Below, one piece after another: positions 25,452 to 37,191 of a DNA stretch of 64,000 bases. The stretch spans positions 99,634,627-99,698,626 of the forward strand of contig NC_077223.1 of the NCBI RefSeq assembly GCF_024763615.1, read 5' to 3'. Under the pieces are notes generated by a model, which worked only from the letters and a program-made list of their open reading frames with translations, was not told the DNA's origin and ran no database searches. Both the position numbers and the translations under genes were made by a program. The stretch comes from Phlebotomus papatasi (lineage: Eukaryota; Arthropoda; Insecta; Diptera; Psychodidae). Numbering within the stretch: position 1 is the stretch's first letter; each line of letters begins with the position of its first letter.

Positions 25452-25490
25452 TCATCTCGTCGGTTGGATCAGCAACTGTGCCAACTGATA
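25452..25490. repeat. Fragment of the TATATCGTCGGTTG hairpin family
   Basis: ATCATCTCGTCGGTTGGATC followed by AGCAACTGTGCCAACTG matches one arm of the 5969 and 16584 hairpins. It abuts the right duplication of the 1.8-kb hAT-like element. The other arm is missing. Confidence 0.5.
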
Positions 25491-25589
25491 GTGATTAGAT
25501 GTCATTCTTACATAATCACATCTATTTTAGGATATAGTAATTATCTTTAAAAAAATGTGCAAATTTCTGGAAAAATGGTTTAATTTAAA

Positions 25590-26010
25590 TACATTTTAGC
25601 ATTGAATTAAACCATGGTATTTATTTTAGTACACCTTGGCGTTCATTTTAGTACATTTTTCTTTTTATTCAAGTCTTTGTAGAATATATTTTTTGAATAT
25701 TTTTGTTCTTATTTTTGGAATATGGCATTAATATTAGTACAATTTAGTATTGATTTTTAGTACACTTCGATATTGATTTTACATCATTTTGACATGTGAT
25801 TTCGAACATTTTCACATTGAGTTTTAGACCAGACTATGGCATTAATTTTGCATCAGTTTTAGAACACTCTGGAATTGACTTCTACAACATGGCTTTTATT
25901 TTAGTACATTTTGACATTTATTTGAAATTATTTTGATATTTTTTTCTTAAACGGTGAATTTATTTTAGTACAGTCTGATACTTCTTTTAGATAATTTTAG
26001 TATTGATTTA
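25590..26010. repeat. Degenerate repeat field of TTTTAGTACA words
   Basis: Loosely spaced, same-strand copies of a word like TTTTAGTACATTTTGACATT recur (near 25622, 25649, 25732, 25760, 25900 and 25962) with variable spacing. It looks like an old, diverged tandem or satellite-like stretch. Similar but sparser fields occur at 59.7-60.7 and 61.9-63.0 kb. Confidence 0.45.
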
Positions 26011-26089
26011 AGAGTGATTCCTCATCCACTAAATTACAAAACAATCATTACCTTAAAATTTGGCTTTAGAGTACCGACTTTTTCTCAAA

Positions 26090-27070
26090 CTATTCCCAAT
26101 TTTTCGATTTACAGTGTACAAAGAAATACGTTGATCTTAGGCCAAAAATTGCCACAGACTGTCGAGACGCAATAAATCCAGAAATTGACTGCATTCACCT
26201 TAACGTGTGTATCGTATTTCAAAATGAAAACAATTCAAGAACCCTCCGGGGAGTTTTTTCTTCGGTGTCTTGGCCAAAAAATTCCCAGATAGCGATCTCC
26301 GGGACGACCCCAAATGGGACTTATCTAGAGCCCAAAACGGTCCATTGGAAAAGACAATGATGGAATAAAATATTAAAATCCTAATCGTCACAAATTCTCC
26401 AATGGAATTCCTTTGCCATTTCATCTCTTTGGTTATTTTTTTTTCTGCACAAAATATTTTTGTTGCTATGTCACCTCCAAAAAGAATCTCCGTGCATTCT
26501 CTTCAGACCAAGATTGAGGAAGTGCGTCCAAAAGATCACCGTACGGAAATTTCTTGAATCAAGACGCTCCTTTTCTTGAAGAAGAGACCTCGGTCATCAA
26601 AATATGAATGAGCTGAGAGATGATTTTGGACAGAGATGAATGCAATAAAATTGTTCATTTCTCGAAAGGATAGGAAAAAAGCGTGTGTGGGGGATGGGAA
26701 TGGGAAGAAGAGACAGTTTTAAACGTGTGCTAAGGCTCTGGACTTTGATGGCTTGGGGTGCAGTCCAGAGTCTTGAGTCATTTGTTTCACCACAGGGAGT
26801 AATTTTGAAGTAGTTCTTCATATTTGTTGTTTTTGTTGTCTTTTTTTTTACACCGCGTGCATCCCAGAGACAATCAGCCAGAAAAATATAAAGACTCCAA
26901 ATGTCTTTCTTTTATCTGGGACTCCAAAGAATTTTTTTTCCAGTCCTTTCTTTTTTTTCCTGCTTAATTGCAATCCATAAATGAATTATTTCTTCTGAAG
27001 GTGGCTTCACTGCACAAAGTTTTATCATTTTCTTGCTGAATGTTCACGCAGAAATCGCGCGCATATAAAC
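26090..27070. other. Balanced-composition island, no gene recognised
   Basis: Repeat-poor sequence with a few 74-codon chance frames on the minus strand. No recognisable RNA or protein gene. Confidence 0.4.
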
Positions 27071-27745
27071 ATTTAATTGAGGGGAGACACGAAGAGAAAA
27101 GACTATCTCAAGATCAATTTAAATGCAGTGTTCAATATGAATTTAAAATCAAAAGGAAATGTTGGGATATAAATTTTTACTATCCCTCATGAAATTTACT
27201 GGTAAATGCTGCTAAAAATAAATTTAAGAAGGAATTCTGTGAAATTACATGACGAATGATTTTTCAGTTTATTTGTACGGCTATTAATTTCGAGAATTTT
27301 CAAATAATATCATGTATTTTTCTATTATTTTTATCACTTTTAAATATTTCATTTTTCAACATTGCTTTTTACAGAATTTATGTTCAAGGAACAAAGAATA
27401 AGCATGTAGTACTCTATCAATTTTAGTCTATATCTAGGAATGATTTTATAAATTTAACCAAAGAAAATATTAGCACATGCATGTACTAAATAATCTGTAA
27501 CAGTTATCCTCATAAATTTTCATCCTATTATTAAAATTGTCGAGAGAAAAATCTAAATTTGATGAATCCAATTTTAGTACATGCCTGTGCTAAAATATTC
27601 TAAGATCTACTTTTTAATATAACAGCTCCATTTGGTAATCTTTCTGGATCTTGAATTGAGAACAAAGCTTTTAAGAAATATGGCATGTTTTTTTCTGTGT
27701 AAAAAAAGACTGGTGCTGATTGTTAACTATTTTACTTATGACATA

Positions 27746-27959
27746 GGGTAAAGTGATATAATTTGGAGTTAGTGTTACAAGTTGGACAGGGCTTTTTCTT
27801 GATAAATACAGTACAAAATTTGTTTTAAAGCACAAGGAACCAAATTATAAAACTAAAGCATTAAAAATATACAAATAAAAATGAAGTACTAAATTTATCA
27901 AGACAAAAAGCCCTGTCCAAATTGTACTATTGCATTGTCCAACTTGTACCACTTTAACC
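27746..27959. mobile_element. GGGTAAAGTGATACAA-family MITE, copy 2
   Basis: The left end is GGGTAAAGTGATATAATTTG and the right end has decayed to CACTTTAACC, with TA on both sides. Internal words ACAAGTTGGACAGGG and AGCCCTGTCCAA match copy 1. It lacks a short segment present in copy 1. Confidence 0.8.
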
Positions 27960-28430
27960 TACTTTAAGAAAACGATTTCTTACTATCGAATTAAATGACA
28001 ATAATAAAAATTTTATAAACGGACATTTCCAACAAATTTCTTTCATATATTGTGAATATAGCTTTACAATTTAATTTAGTACATGTCTAAACAAAACCTA
28101 CGTCATTCAACATAAAAAATACATTGTTTTTTACGAGCTTTATTTAAATCTTAAAGTATTGTGGATAGATCGGTTTATTTAAATTTGTTTTATTTTTTTG
28201 TGTTTATTGTGGGAGTTTCAGATTTCGTAGCTAGCTTGTTTAGTACACGCCTGTGCTAGATACTAAGCTGTACTTATAATACTGTATTTATTGTACTGAA
28301 AATACTCATTATATGACAGCTGCATTTTATAAGTTTATCACCATTCGATAAATCCGTCGATATATCCACTACTTGACAATAAATTCTTAATCTTAATTTT
28401 ACTAAAGCAAACGCTTCGAATATCAGTGTA
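27960..28430. other. AT-rich tract, one palindrome copy
   Basis: The dispersed palindrome occurs at 28238-28260 (TTTAGTACACGCCTGTGCTA). Otherwise nothing is seen. Confidence 0.5.
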
Positions 28431-29270
28431 ATAAATCGTCCATCAGTGTTTGGTGATTAAAGGGAGGAGGAATTGATGATGGAAAACATTTTGACATGAG
28501 CACAGGAATGCTATTTTGCAAGACATTTTCTTCCACCTTGGAATATTATTTATTTTTTCTCAGGAAAGTGAGAATACAAAAAAAAGAAAAAAAGGCGATA
28601 TAAATTTTATACAATTGATTCTCCACACAATCTTTCATCTCCAGTGTTCACATTTAGATGAATGAGGTGGGAATTAATTGGACAGATTAGGTGGAGATTA
28701 ATAATCCATCAATTGAATTGGCAATCTCTTGGTGTGTTGTATTCATTCACAAAAACCATTATTTGTGGAGTTGTTGGAAGGTGCACGATTATCTTGAGAC
28801 ATTTTCTGTGTGCCTCACCAACTTCAATGAACAAAAAAAAAAAACAGAGAATCTTCCCGGTGTTTGTGAATGATCAGAGGAATTGAACAATAAATTATTG
28901 TCATTGATAAGCAAAAAAGGAGGGACCTCAAGTTTAGTTTCAATAGACAACATTTTAGATAATGTTTTACTCTTTTGATTCCCATTCCACCTCCGATTTA
29001 TTCACCAACTCGTGTGTGATTCTCATGAGACTCTACCACGATTCCAAATTCTTCCCTCCTGATGTACACCTTCATTTTTGTTTCTTTGGTTTTCCAATAA
29101 CCAGAAAATTTATGCTGGATATTGAGCCAAATTGGCTCACTATCGAAAGTCAAGTCACAATCGTCTTCAACTTCTCATGTGGATTTTTCTTCAATGGAAG
29201 AAGAGTAAAGCAGATCAGTGACAGAAATATTAATACAAATGATATAACCTGAGAAGGATAATCTCAAAGT
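28430..29270. other. Balanced-composition island, no gene recognised
   Basis: Non-repetitive sequence with chance frames of 60-96 codons on the + strand. No family is recognisable. It lies immediately upstream of the decayed 150-bp array. Confidence 0.4.
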
Positions 29271-29329
29271 TTCAGTATTACTTCTGATATTTAAATAATA
29301 CTTACATAATTTTGAATAGTTTTATTGCG

Positions 29330-30560
29330 AGGTGGATTTGAATAAGTAATTTTCCATATATTCGATGTTTTTTCTATGTTTTCTTTACGTATAAAGTTAC
29401 TGTTGGTCTAAAAATTCATTAGCATTATTTATCCACAGTGTCTAATTTACTTTCTAACTATATTCTAAGCTATAAAGTTTATAAATTCTATACATGACAT
29501 CGGATCTATGTTTTTCGATGTTTTTCTCCGATCTGTGTATTTAAACAATAGAAAAAATTTGATTCCTTTTCAGGATTTTCTGTGCTCCTCTATGTTTTTT
29601 TTAATATGTAAAATGAATTAAACTCAGTTTATGATTCCGTGACAAAAACCATCTTTAGTAGATAATTCAAATCTTGTGATTGATAATAATGCACTTTCAG
29701 TAATTTTTTTCGCGGTTTTTTTTAAGCAAATTTAGATAAAAGTTAGTTTACACTTCTCATAAATTAAATTCAATGGAAAATATCCAACTATTGTGTTTTA
29801 TTTCATATGTACGTAAAGTTATCTCAAGCCTTATAGAAAGAAAATGATTTATCCATCGATGTTTTTCGATGTTCTTTTATAAATACAATTTCCGATTAAT
29901 GAGTCTAAACTTGATATAAATAATAATTCACTGATAATTCTATTACTATACAGTGAATGTCTATATAAATTTTATTTAGAGTGACTAAAAGCAAATGTTC
30001 TAACTGTCGATGTTATTCGATGTTTCATTTGATTTTTTTGACTAATCTATAAATGCATTGCAGTTCTATGATAATTCTGACTACTGTGAACAATCTAAAA
30101 ATCAGACAGAATTTTATTTTAGTAATGTTAGAACTATACGAGTTTTTCGATGTTTAATTTTACATGAAATTTCTATGAATTGCAATTTTATGTCAATACT
30201 AACAGCATTGAATACTTAGAGTCAACGGATTTATCTAAAAATATTTTTATTTAAAATTTGTATTAACAATACATTTATTCTAAAAGGATTTAATACAAAA
30301 AGGATTATTTGATTCTATGTTTTTCTAATATTTACTTATAAGGAATCTATTAAATTTTGAAAAAGGGACCATAAATATAGTGCATTTGGTGATAGTAATT
30401 ATGCAAATATTTTAAAATTCAAATATTTAAGTACATTAGACTTTATAAATAAAATATTCACTAACTTTCTATGTTTTCTACGGTTCTTTTTCTACAACAA
30501 TATTTTCGCGTTTGGTAAAATTTATGTAACATTGATTAGTATTCGATGACACCTTTTAGA
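29330..30560 (+). repeat. Decayed tandem array, about 150-bp spacing
   Basis: A block resembling TCTATGTTTTTCGATGTTTT recurs on the same strand near 29363, 29513, 29853, 30007, 30150, 30313 and 30469, with a poor match near 29700. Successive gaps are mostly 143-163 bp. Between blocks, AT-rich sequence shares only scattered words (for example AATAATTCACT, AATAATGCACT). The spacing is nucleosome-like, as in many satellites, but divergence is high and the call is by eye. Confidence 0.5.
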
Positions 30561-30599
30561 CGCAATTAGTCCTTTGACTGTGCTTCGACGTTTTAAGTA

Positions 30600-31690
30600 A
30601 TTTGACAGTTGTCAAATCATATAAAACATAGAAATTGATAGGCAAATGATGTTTGTTGATCTTCTCTTTCAAATTAGAATTTTTTCTTTATGGAATGAAA
30701 CAAACCAAAGCTCCTAGTATTCTGCTTCTCTATTTAAAGCACAATACTGTATCTGTGTGTTTTGGTAGAATATGAAACGAGAGGAAGTTAGAAGTTGATT
30801 TCCATATCAAGTTTTCAACACCTTTAATTGAATATGTTTAGTGTTTATTGATAAAAATAAAATGAGCTTACAGTTTTCGTCACAATTCCACCCAAGTTCC
30901 ATTTTAAACTTAATCTCAAAGTGTACTAAATGCATAAGATTCCTGAATGAAGAAATGAACTTTCGGTTGTTTCTTGTGTGACTCACGGTTAGACGATAAT
31001 CTTACTATTTTTTCCACACCTATTCTTCTCACATTCTTTTTTTTTCAGCTCCATTTTGCGATAAAATTACAAATTTTTGGTCGATATGACACTATCGCAA
31101 TTTTACTGAGTTTATTTTTTTGGGTAAATGCAGAAGCGGCATTTCCGTCTTTTATTCCCCCAGAACACTCCCTTCTGCCTTTTTTTTTAGAACCTTTTTG
31201 CGGCATCGATGAGAAACATGTCTAATTAATATTTTTCCTCCACCGTCGAGTGATTAGAATGAAGAGTGAAGCCGGGAAAAAATATTACAGAGACCCTCAA
31301 AAATTGATTCTTTATCGTGTCACGAGCGGCGTTTTTCATGTATGATGGGTGACAATTTTTTAATCGATCGTTGACGGATTGTGAGTTTCCGATTGATAGT
31401 TGATTTTTCCGCCGTCAGTTTTTTTTGTGGTTTTGACCCATGTAAAAAGTTTCTATTATTGACAGTAAGTTTCTTATCATCATCACAGATTTTTTTTTTT
31501 GACTCTGACTCTTCGTCACTTTCTGAAGGAGTTTTTCTTTGACTTCTTGAGAGAGCTTTGAAATATTCATTCTTAATTGATTCTCTTGTCAAATGAATAT
31601 TCTGGTGAGTTTCTATAATCATAGGACTCACATTCAGTGGTAAGATTAATTAATTATATATTGAAAGTTCTCTGCGCGATAAACTTGACG
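30600..31690. other. Balanced-composition island, no gene recognised
   Basis: A 103-codon minus-strand frame (31320-31631) is Ser/Lys/Glu-rich and low in complexity. It has no recognisable domain and I do not call it a gene. The island as a whole is repeat-poor. Confidence 0.4.
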
Positions 31691-32560
31691 GTTTATGTTT
31701 AGTTAAAGAAAAGGTTAGAGAAAGGTCAACATTTCAAATTAATTAAGTCAAATTACCAAAATCCAGTAAATTAAAAGAAGAAAGCTTGAACAAAATTTGT
31801 AAATCGATGAAACTCTTTCGGATTAGAATATTTATTTGATCCGGATAACATTCTGTGTTTAATTAAATTAATTTAGACATTTTAAGTTAAATTGTGTGCT
31901 TCAAAAAAAATTCTTCTAAATTCTAGACTGTAAAATTTACTAAAATTCTGAAAAAGACAAGAAAAGCGCTTTAATTTACGAGATTTAAATATATTTAAAT
32001 AATTATTATTTTATATCTTGCTTGCTAGATAATTATCAGTTTTATTAATGGAATCAAAACAAAATAATAATCAAAATTATCTTGTTTTGCTGGGTATATT
32101 TAATGAGTTTAGACTGGGCATTAATCTTTGGTATTTAGAAAACAAATTTTAAAAGCTACCAATTTAAAGACTGTTCTTAGGGTTGATTTTGGGAAAAGAC
32201 TTTAAAAATCCTTGGATAAGATTTTAAGTACTTAGTTATATCTTTAGTTTTAAGATATTAAGTAAAGTGTGAAATTACATATATATATATATATATATGT
32301 CTGGTGCATATTAAACTAATATATATTTATAATAATATCAATAAACAAACATATTACTTAGTAATTCTTTTACGGTTAATCCCGGCCATTGTAAATATTT
32401 GTAAACATATTGAATATTTACTTTCTAAGAAGTAAAACAAAATTTTTGTTAAAATATATTTTTTATATTTTACAAATTCCCCAATCCCATCATTAGCAGA
32501 TTATTTAGCTTGAAAGTGTGATTGCAACCTAAATAAGTGTACCATTACCACGTTTTAGTA
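31691..32560. other. AT-rich tract, no gene
   Basis: Apart from the AT microsatellite, nothing is recognisable. Confidence 0.5.
32279..32299. repeat. AT dinucleotide microsatellite
   Basis: An uninterrupted run of about ten AT units. Confidence 0.9.
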
Positions 32561-32788
32561 GGGGGAAGCGTGCCACCTTCGGACGATTTATGCTTCGCAC
32601 AAATCATTTATTTTTTCAATGTGTTATAAATTAGATTTGGACCATTATAATATTATATTTTAAGAGCTAGTCCAATTCCTCAAATTTTCAGAAAGAAGCT
32701 ATAGGTGAAATCCATTAGGAACATGAACATAGAGAAAAAAATTGCATTGTCCGAAGCTTTAGTCGTCCGAAGGTAGTGCACTTTCCCC
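32561..32788. mobile_element. TA-side MITE with GGGGGAAGCGTGCCACC ends
   Basis: The left end is GGGGGAAGCGTGCCACCTTC and the right end is the inverse of GGGGAAAGTGCACTACCTTC, with CGGACGA as an internal inverted pair. TA precedes the left end; the right flank is TG. It is a small relative of the GGGGAAAGTG group, and a truncated right end is found at 37098-37191. Confidence 0.75.
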
Positions 32789-32921
32789 TGCATTAATTAT
32801 TGAGATTTTTACAAAAAATATATTGGAAGAAAATTTCTTATAGGATAGGTAGTCGCTCTTAACCCATCTTTGAAAAATTAAAATAAATACGACAAAGACA
32901 TTATAAGACTATGTTAAACTA

Positions 32922-33133
32922 GGGGAAACTTGGGCACCACCAAACACGGGGTAGCACCAAACGCTGCGATCTTTCAATCGGATATTCGACTTCAGAGAAC
33001 AAGACTTACCGAAATTTATAGACATTATAGGGATGCTTGCCCACTGTAGAAATGATTGTGACAGTCCAAGTAGTTTAAAAATAAAAATTAGTGTTTGGTG
33101 CTACCCCGTGTTTGGTAGTGCCTCAGTTTCCCC
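32922..33133. mobile_element. TA-flanked hairpin MITE with CCAAACACGGGGTAGCACCA arms
   Basis: The left end is GGGGAAACTTGGGCACCACC and the right end is the inverse of GGGGAAACTGAGGCACTACC. Both arms contain AAACACGGGGTAGCACCAAA. TA lies on both sides. At 212 bp with well-matched arms, it appears fairly young. Confidence 0.83.
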
Positions 33134-33172
33134 TATAGAATTTTGAGCCGAGAAAAGGTCAGTTGTTAATGT

Positions 33173-33662
33173 CTTCAGATCCATCAGATTTAAGTTGAAT
33201 TCAGATTTTTCAGTGTTCGTCAAAGACAGATTCTTTTTTTCAATTGAAAAGAAAACTCAAATTTTCTCCAAAGCTTTCGACTCTTGGTATAGGTCTTCCT
33301 CAGTAGATCAATTAGAATCTTTTACTTAGCGCAAGTGCGGGTGGCTTTGACCTCCTCCTGTTCGTAGACTTTTCTTTACTTCTGATGGTCTTTACCATGT
33401 CTGATCGGTGAAAACCGATTTTAAATATTAGAATTAAAGAAAAGTTTACGAACAGGAGGGGGTCAAAGTCACCCACACTTACGATCAGCTAAAGATTCTA
33501 ATTGATCTATAGATCAGTATACTCAGTATACTGAGGAAGACCTATACCAAAAATCGAAAGCTTTGGAGAAATTTCAGTTTTTTTTCAGTTGATATAAAAG
33601 CTTTGTTGAAACTGCCTCTGACAAACACCGGAAGATCTAAATCCAACATAATCCTTCAGATA
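33173..33662. repeat. Large inverted repeat, about 490 bp
   Basis: The two arms of about 230 bp are complementary: for example CTCCAAAGCTTTCGACTCTT, TATAGGTCTTCCTCAG, TGATCAATTAGAATCTTT and GTCAAAGTCACCC-type words appear in inverse order on the right. The centre is near 33415. No target duplication was identified. A short internal duplication (CAGTATACTCAGTATACTGA) lengthens the right arm. Confidence 0.78.
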
Positions 33663-33672
33663 TCCTACCTAT

Positions 33673-33830
33673 AGGACTTCAGGCTTAAGTTTTAGCGTTT
33701 TAGCCATATGGCTTAACTTCTTTAATTTCTTATCAAACAATTTATGAAGCAATTGTAGCTTGCGGTGGGACATAAAGCGAAAGCAAATTATTCATTAAAT
33801 TAAAAAATTAGTCAAATAATTTTTTATTTA
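33673..33830. repeat. Fragment related to the 53.4-kb palindrome
   Basis: TGGCTTAACTTCTTTAATTT followed by CTTATCAAACA and GCAAATTATTCATTA match the right arm of the element at 53441-53796 in the same orientation. The left arm is absent. Confidence 0.5.
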
Positions 33831-34501
33831 GAATTTCGACTTTTGAAAATATGAGCGCAGTTTCTGATTTGAACTCCATGTTATAAGTCTCTTATACAGG
33901 TATTAAAGAAAATAAAAGATTTCAAACATATTTTTATTGAACACTGTTATACTTCGTTGAGAATTCTGAGGTTATATAGACAAGAACTATACTTTGCTTA
34001 TAAGGTTCATTGCGACCATATTAAGAGTGTTATAAGAATTCTGTAATACAAAATTTTATACTGCATAAATCCCAGTTAGTAAGAAGTTTTTTTCAAAATA
34101 CAAAATGCTTCTTAGGTAGATGGTTTCACTTATTTTTATTAGTATACTACAACAACACTATTATTGCATGGTCATGTTACATTTGTGGAAATCTGTCAAA
34201 AAAGCATCACTTTGAATTAATAATTTGATCGTATAGTGCACTTATACAAGTCTAAAAGAAGATATATGGTTCTTTAAACCATACTTGTAGTAACTATACT
34301 GTCAAGCTTCTTTTAGGAAAATGCTTGTAAGAAGAACCTGAGTGATAAGGTAACCATTTCTACGGAAATGACTTATTGTGACCATATAGCTATGAATTAT
34401 TATAAATTATTATAAAATCTTTACTCAGTATTCTTATATAGAATTGCCTCAAGGTGGCACAAAACCGTTTCAGTGAACGAAAATAGTCTATCGTGTATGT
34501 A

Positions 34502-34717
34502 GAGGAAAGTGGCCTGACTTTGAATGCGGCAGCCTTTGAATGCTTCAATTTTTCTCTTATTACCCAAGGCTAAAATTACATTTTGTTAATCGAGGTTAAT
34601 AGAAAATAGTTAATAGTATTAACTATAGTTCATAAAATTGAATTTTTGTTTTGAAAAATAAGAAAAAAAACTGAAACATTTAAAGGCTGCCGCATTCAAA
34701 GGCAGATCACTTTCCCC
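34502..34717. mobile_element. TA-flanked MITE with AGGAAAGTGGCCTGACTTTG ends
   Basis: The left end carries GAATGCGGCAGCCTTTGAAT and the right end its inverse (AAAGGCTGCCGCATTCAAAG), then CACTTTCCCC. TA lies on both sides. It is a 216-bp fold-back element related in its ends to the GGGGAAAGTG group. Confidence 0.8.
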
Positions 34718-35320
34718 TATTCTTTATTAGAATAGCCTATTTTTGCTCTAAGCTTGTGATATATTCTTAAATTTAGCTTGTATCATCCCTTGTTCAGTCA
34801 TTGTGACCTTTACAAGATACTTTTTGAATTGGTAAGGGGCTCAAAAGCTTCTGAAAGTAGAAGAATATTAAAAGAATTTTAAAAATTCAAAAAATAAAAA
34901 AGAAATTCAAAAGTTTTAAGGGAATGTTGTTATAATTTGCTTGCGTGAAGTGATTTTGTTTTATAAAAGGTCTGTATTGATCGCTTTTATAAATCTTATA
35001 ATTCTGATTTTAGTTTAATCCTCTCTTAATATTTGTTTTTTTTTAATAAATGAAAACTTTAAATATCTTTTACGTTTAGAATGATAAGTGGTAATTTCTT
35101 TAAAAAATATAAGTTTTTTACAAAGAAGATCTTGTAGAAATTTACCACACAATTTACATTACCTTTACATTTGCATCTTATAATAATCTTACATTTTAGA
35201 TGTGCAAAAAAATTTGATTCTAGAATAAATTCTGTTTCCTTTTTATGTTGCATTTTTTAAGAATTAACGGTCTTTTGAGCAATTTTCAAAAATAATCCTG
35301 GTGTACAGAATTTTCTGTTT

Positions 35321-35831
35321 CTACCAGAATTTTCCATGTAATTCTTCTTTTAGAGCTTTGGGAAGCTCCATGATGCACTTAAACCACATTTGGATGCTTG
35401 GAAGTGTATCAAAGAGCATTTCCCCAGTTGCCCATTTTCCTGGGGCGAATGAAATGTTTGCAAGTGGTGTGCGGTAGAACTCTAAATCTCCATCCGTGTG
35501 CCATGCAGCCCTCTTGGCCTGGGCATCCCCAGGAGCAAAATGGTTGGAGATTGCAGAGAACCCACAAACACGTTTCACAGCTTAAAACAGTCTGATTGCA
35601 TTACATAAATTAGACACCTTTCTCTCTCAATTGAGGCACTCCCATTGTTGTCTGCACGGGTTCCTCCACGACGGTATTCATCTCCTTTTGGCCCAGGAGA
35701 GATTCCACCATCCAACACATCTCATGGAATTCTTTCCTCATGTTTGTGTTTTGGCTGAATTTAAATAACTTCGTTCCAAAGGGATTGGAGAAAAAGAAAT
35801 GCTTATTTTGTGCAATATCACATTTGCACTT
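35321..35831 (-). other. Minus-strand open segment of uncertain coding status
   Basis: Two adjacent open stretches on the minus strand read like protein. The upstream one spans 73 codons (35831 down to 35613) and includes MRKEFHEMCWMVESLLGQKE, with many G/C third positions. The downstream one (35580 to a TAG at 35321) includes VCGFSAISNHFAPGDAQAKR and ends DTLPSIQMWFKCIMELPKAL plus about ten more residues. The frames differ. Removing a GT...AG segment at 35581-35617 would join them in frame, but 37 nt is too short for a normal dipteran intron, so a frameshifted relic or simple chance is as likely. The end (xxWFxxIxxLP) loosely recalls the last helices of GST-fold proteins, but that is only an impression. 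No start, promoter or poly(A) signal is convincing. Other balanced islands in the window also carry chance open frames of this size. Confidence 0.22.
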
Positions 35832-36124
35832 TTATTTCTTCACTTAAATTCTCGGTGGTATTTTAGTGAGGAGGAGGATTCTTGGTGTACTTGAGAGCAT
35901 GCTTATAAAATAGTCATTTATTGTCTTAGCATAGCAAAGAGGATAAAAATGTGCATTTTTCAATTGTACAAATAGTCGAATTTTCTCGTATAGCGGCGGA
36001 TAAATTGAAAAATGCTTTGAATGTTTCCCAGTAATTTTTCCTTCCGAGTGATTTTGCCAAAGGGTGCTCAATTATTCAAAAAGGATGTCTAATGCCCATT
36101 ATATTTTTTGAGATCATGTATTTA

Positions 36125-36665
36125 CTTAGGCTGCTATTCTGCTATCTTTATAATTTTGCAACTGAGCAAGATCCAAGAAATTTGGTATTCTCACAGAAAA
36201 AATATAAAGTTCTGAAATATTAGTACTCTCCAAATATTTTAGACCTTGTTATAAATTCTCCAACAAAATTTTCAAATTACCATATTTTACTTCCAAGAAT
36301 TTTTCAATTCATCCAAAATTTCTTTGACAGTTCCATACATTTTCTTATACGATCCAGGAAAAATTTAGAGATCCTTTTAAATTTTGTAAAGTGAAAGTTT
36401 TGTCAAGGTTGAATTGAATGTAATTACCTTTAAAGATATTTTAATGCTTTTTTTCGTGAAAAATAACAAACACACACACAGTGTCAAATAATTCCGCAGA
36501 TGATGCTGCACGACAAGTCTTCAAATTTTTTATATCTTTTTTGATTTTTGCTATAAAATTTCTTGGCGGCAGAATTGCTCAACCTTGGATTAACTATAAC
36601 AAGAATTCCAAATTCCGCAAAATCTTACAAAATTATAAAAATGGCAGAATAGCCGCCTTAGTCTT
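36125..36665. mobile_element. Probable TIR element with GGCTGCTATTCTGC ends
   Basis: The left end (CTTAGGCTGCTATTCTGCTA followed by TTTATAATTTTGCAA) is the inverse of the right end (TTGCAA-like words, TTATAAAAATGGCAGAATAG, CCGCCTTAG). Arms are about 60 bp. The 70-codon open frame across the right half is chance. Confidence 0.58.
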
Positions 36666-37097
36666 CAAATTTTTGGACTATTGTTTAATTTAATAATTCA
36701 AAAATAAATAAAATAAAACCTAAAACGGCTGTATTTTGCTAAACTAATGTTATTCCAAATTACAACTAGTTCAATTTCCAAAAATAGTATATTAAAACAT
36801 ATTTTCAATTAATAATTAGTTTCTGTAATTTTCCATTCTTGAGAAATTATTATAGATCGTGTTTCATTCTGAAATAAAATATTTCAGATAATTTACTTAT
36901 AAAATAATTATAAACTGTTTTAGGATTTTATTTTCTTATATTAGAGCGTTATCTTGCTTCCATCACTGAGATTACCATAAGTAAAGTGGCGCACTCTTAA
37001 GGATCTTAAGAGCTGCTATAAGAATTTCCAAAGAATTTTTTCACTTTAAGTCTTTTAAAAGTGCACTAAAAGACTTGTCTAACACTTGGTTCTATAA

Positions 37098-37191
37098 GGC
37101 AGCTATTTTGCTTCTTGGGAAATCCATTTATAACACATTGAAAAAATTGAATTGTTCGAAGCTTAAGTCGTCTGAAGGTAGCGCGATTTCC
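37098..37191. repeat. Truncated right end of the 32.5-kb MITE family
   Basis: ATTGTTCGAAGCTTAAGTCG followed by TCTGAAGGTAGCGCGATTTCCCC matches the right end of 32561-32788 in the same orientation. The left portion is missing. Confidence 0.55.

Noticed and set aside
29330..30560. CRISPR array, because of regularly spaced short repeats
   Set aside because: The spacing is about 150 bp, the repeats are degenerate, and the DNA is clearly eukaryotic.
31320..31631. 103-codon Ser/Lys/Glu-rich minus-strand frame
   Set aside because: Low complexity, no domain, no start or splice context, and it sits in an island where chance frames are common.
36481..36693. 70-codon hydrophobic frame
   Set aside because: It covers the right terminal repeat of a TIR element; the match between the two ends explains the sequence.
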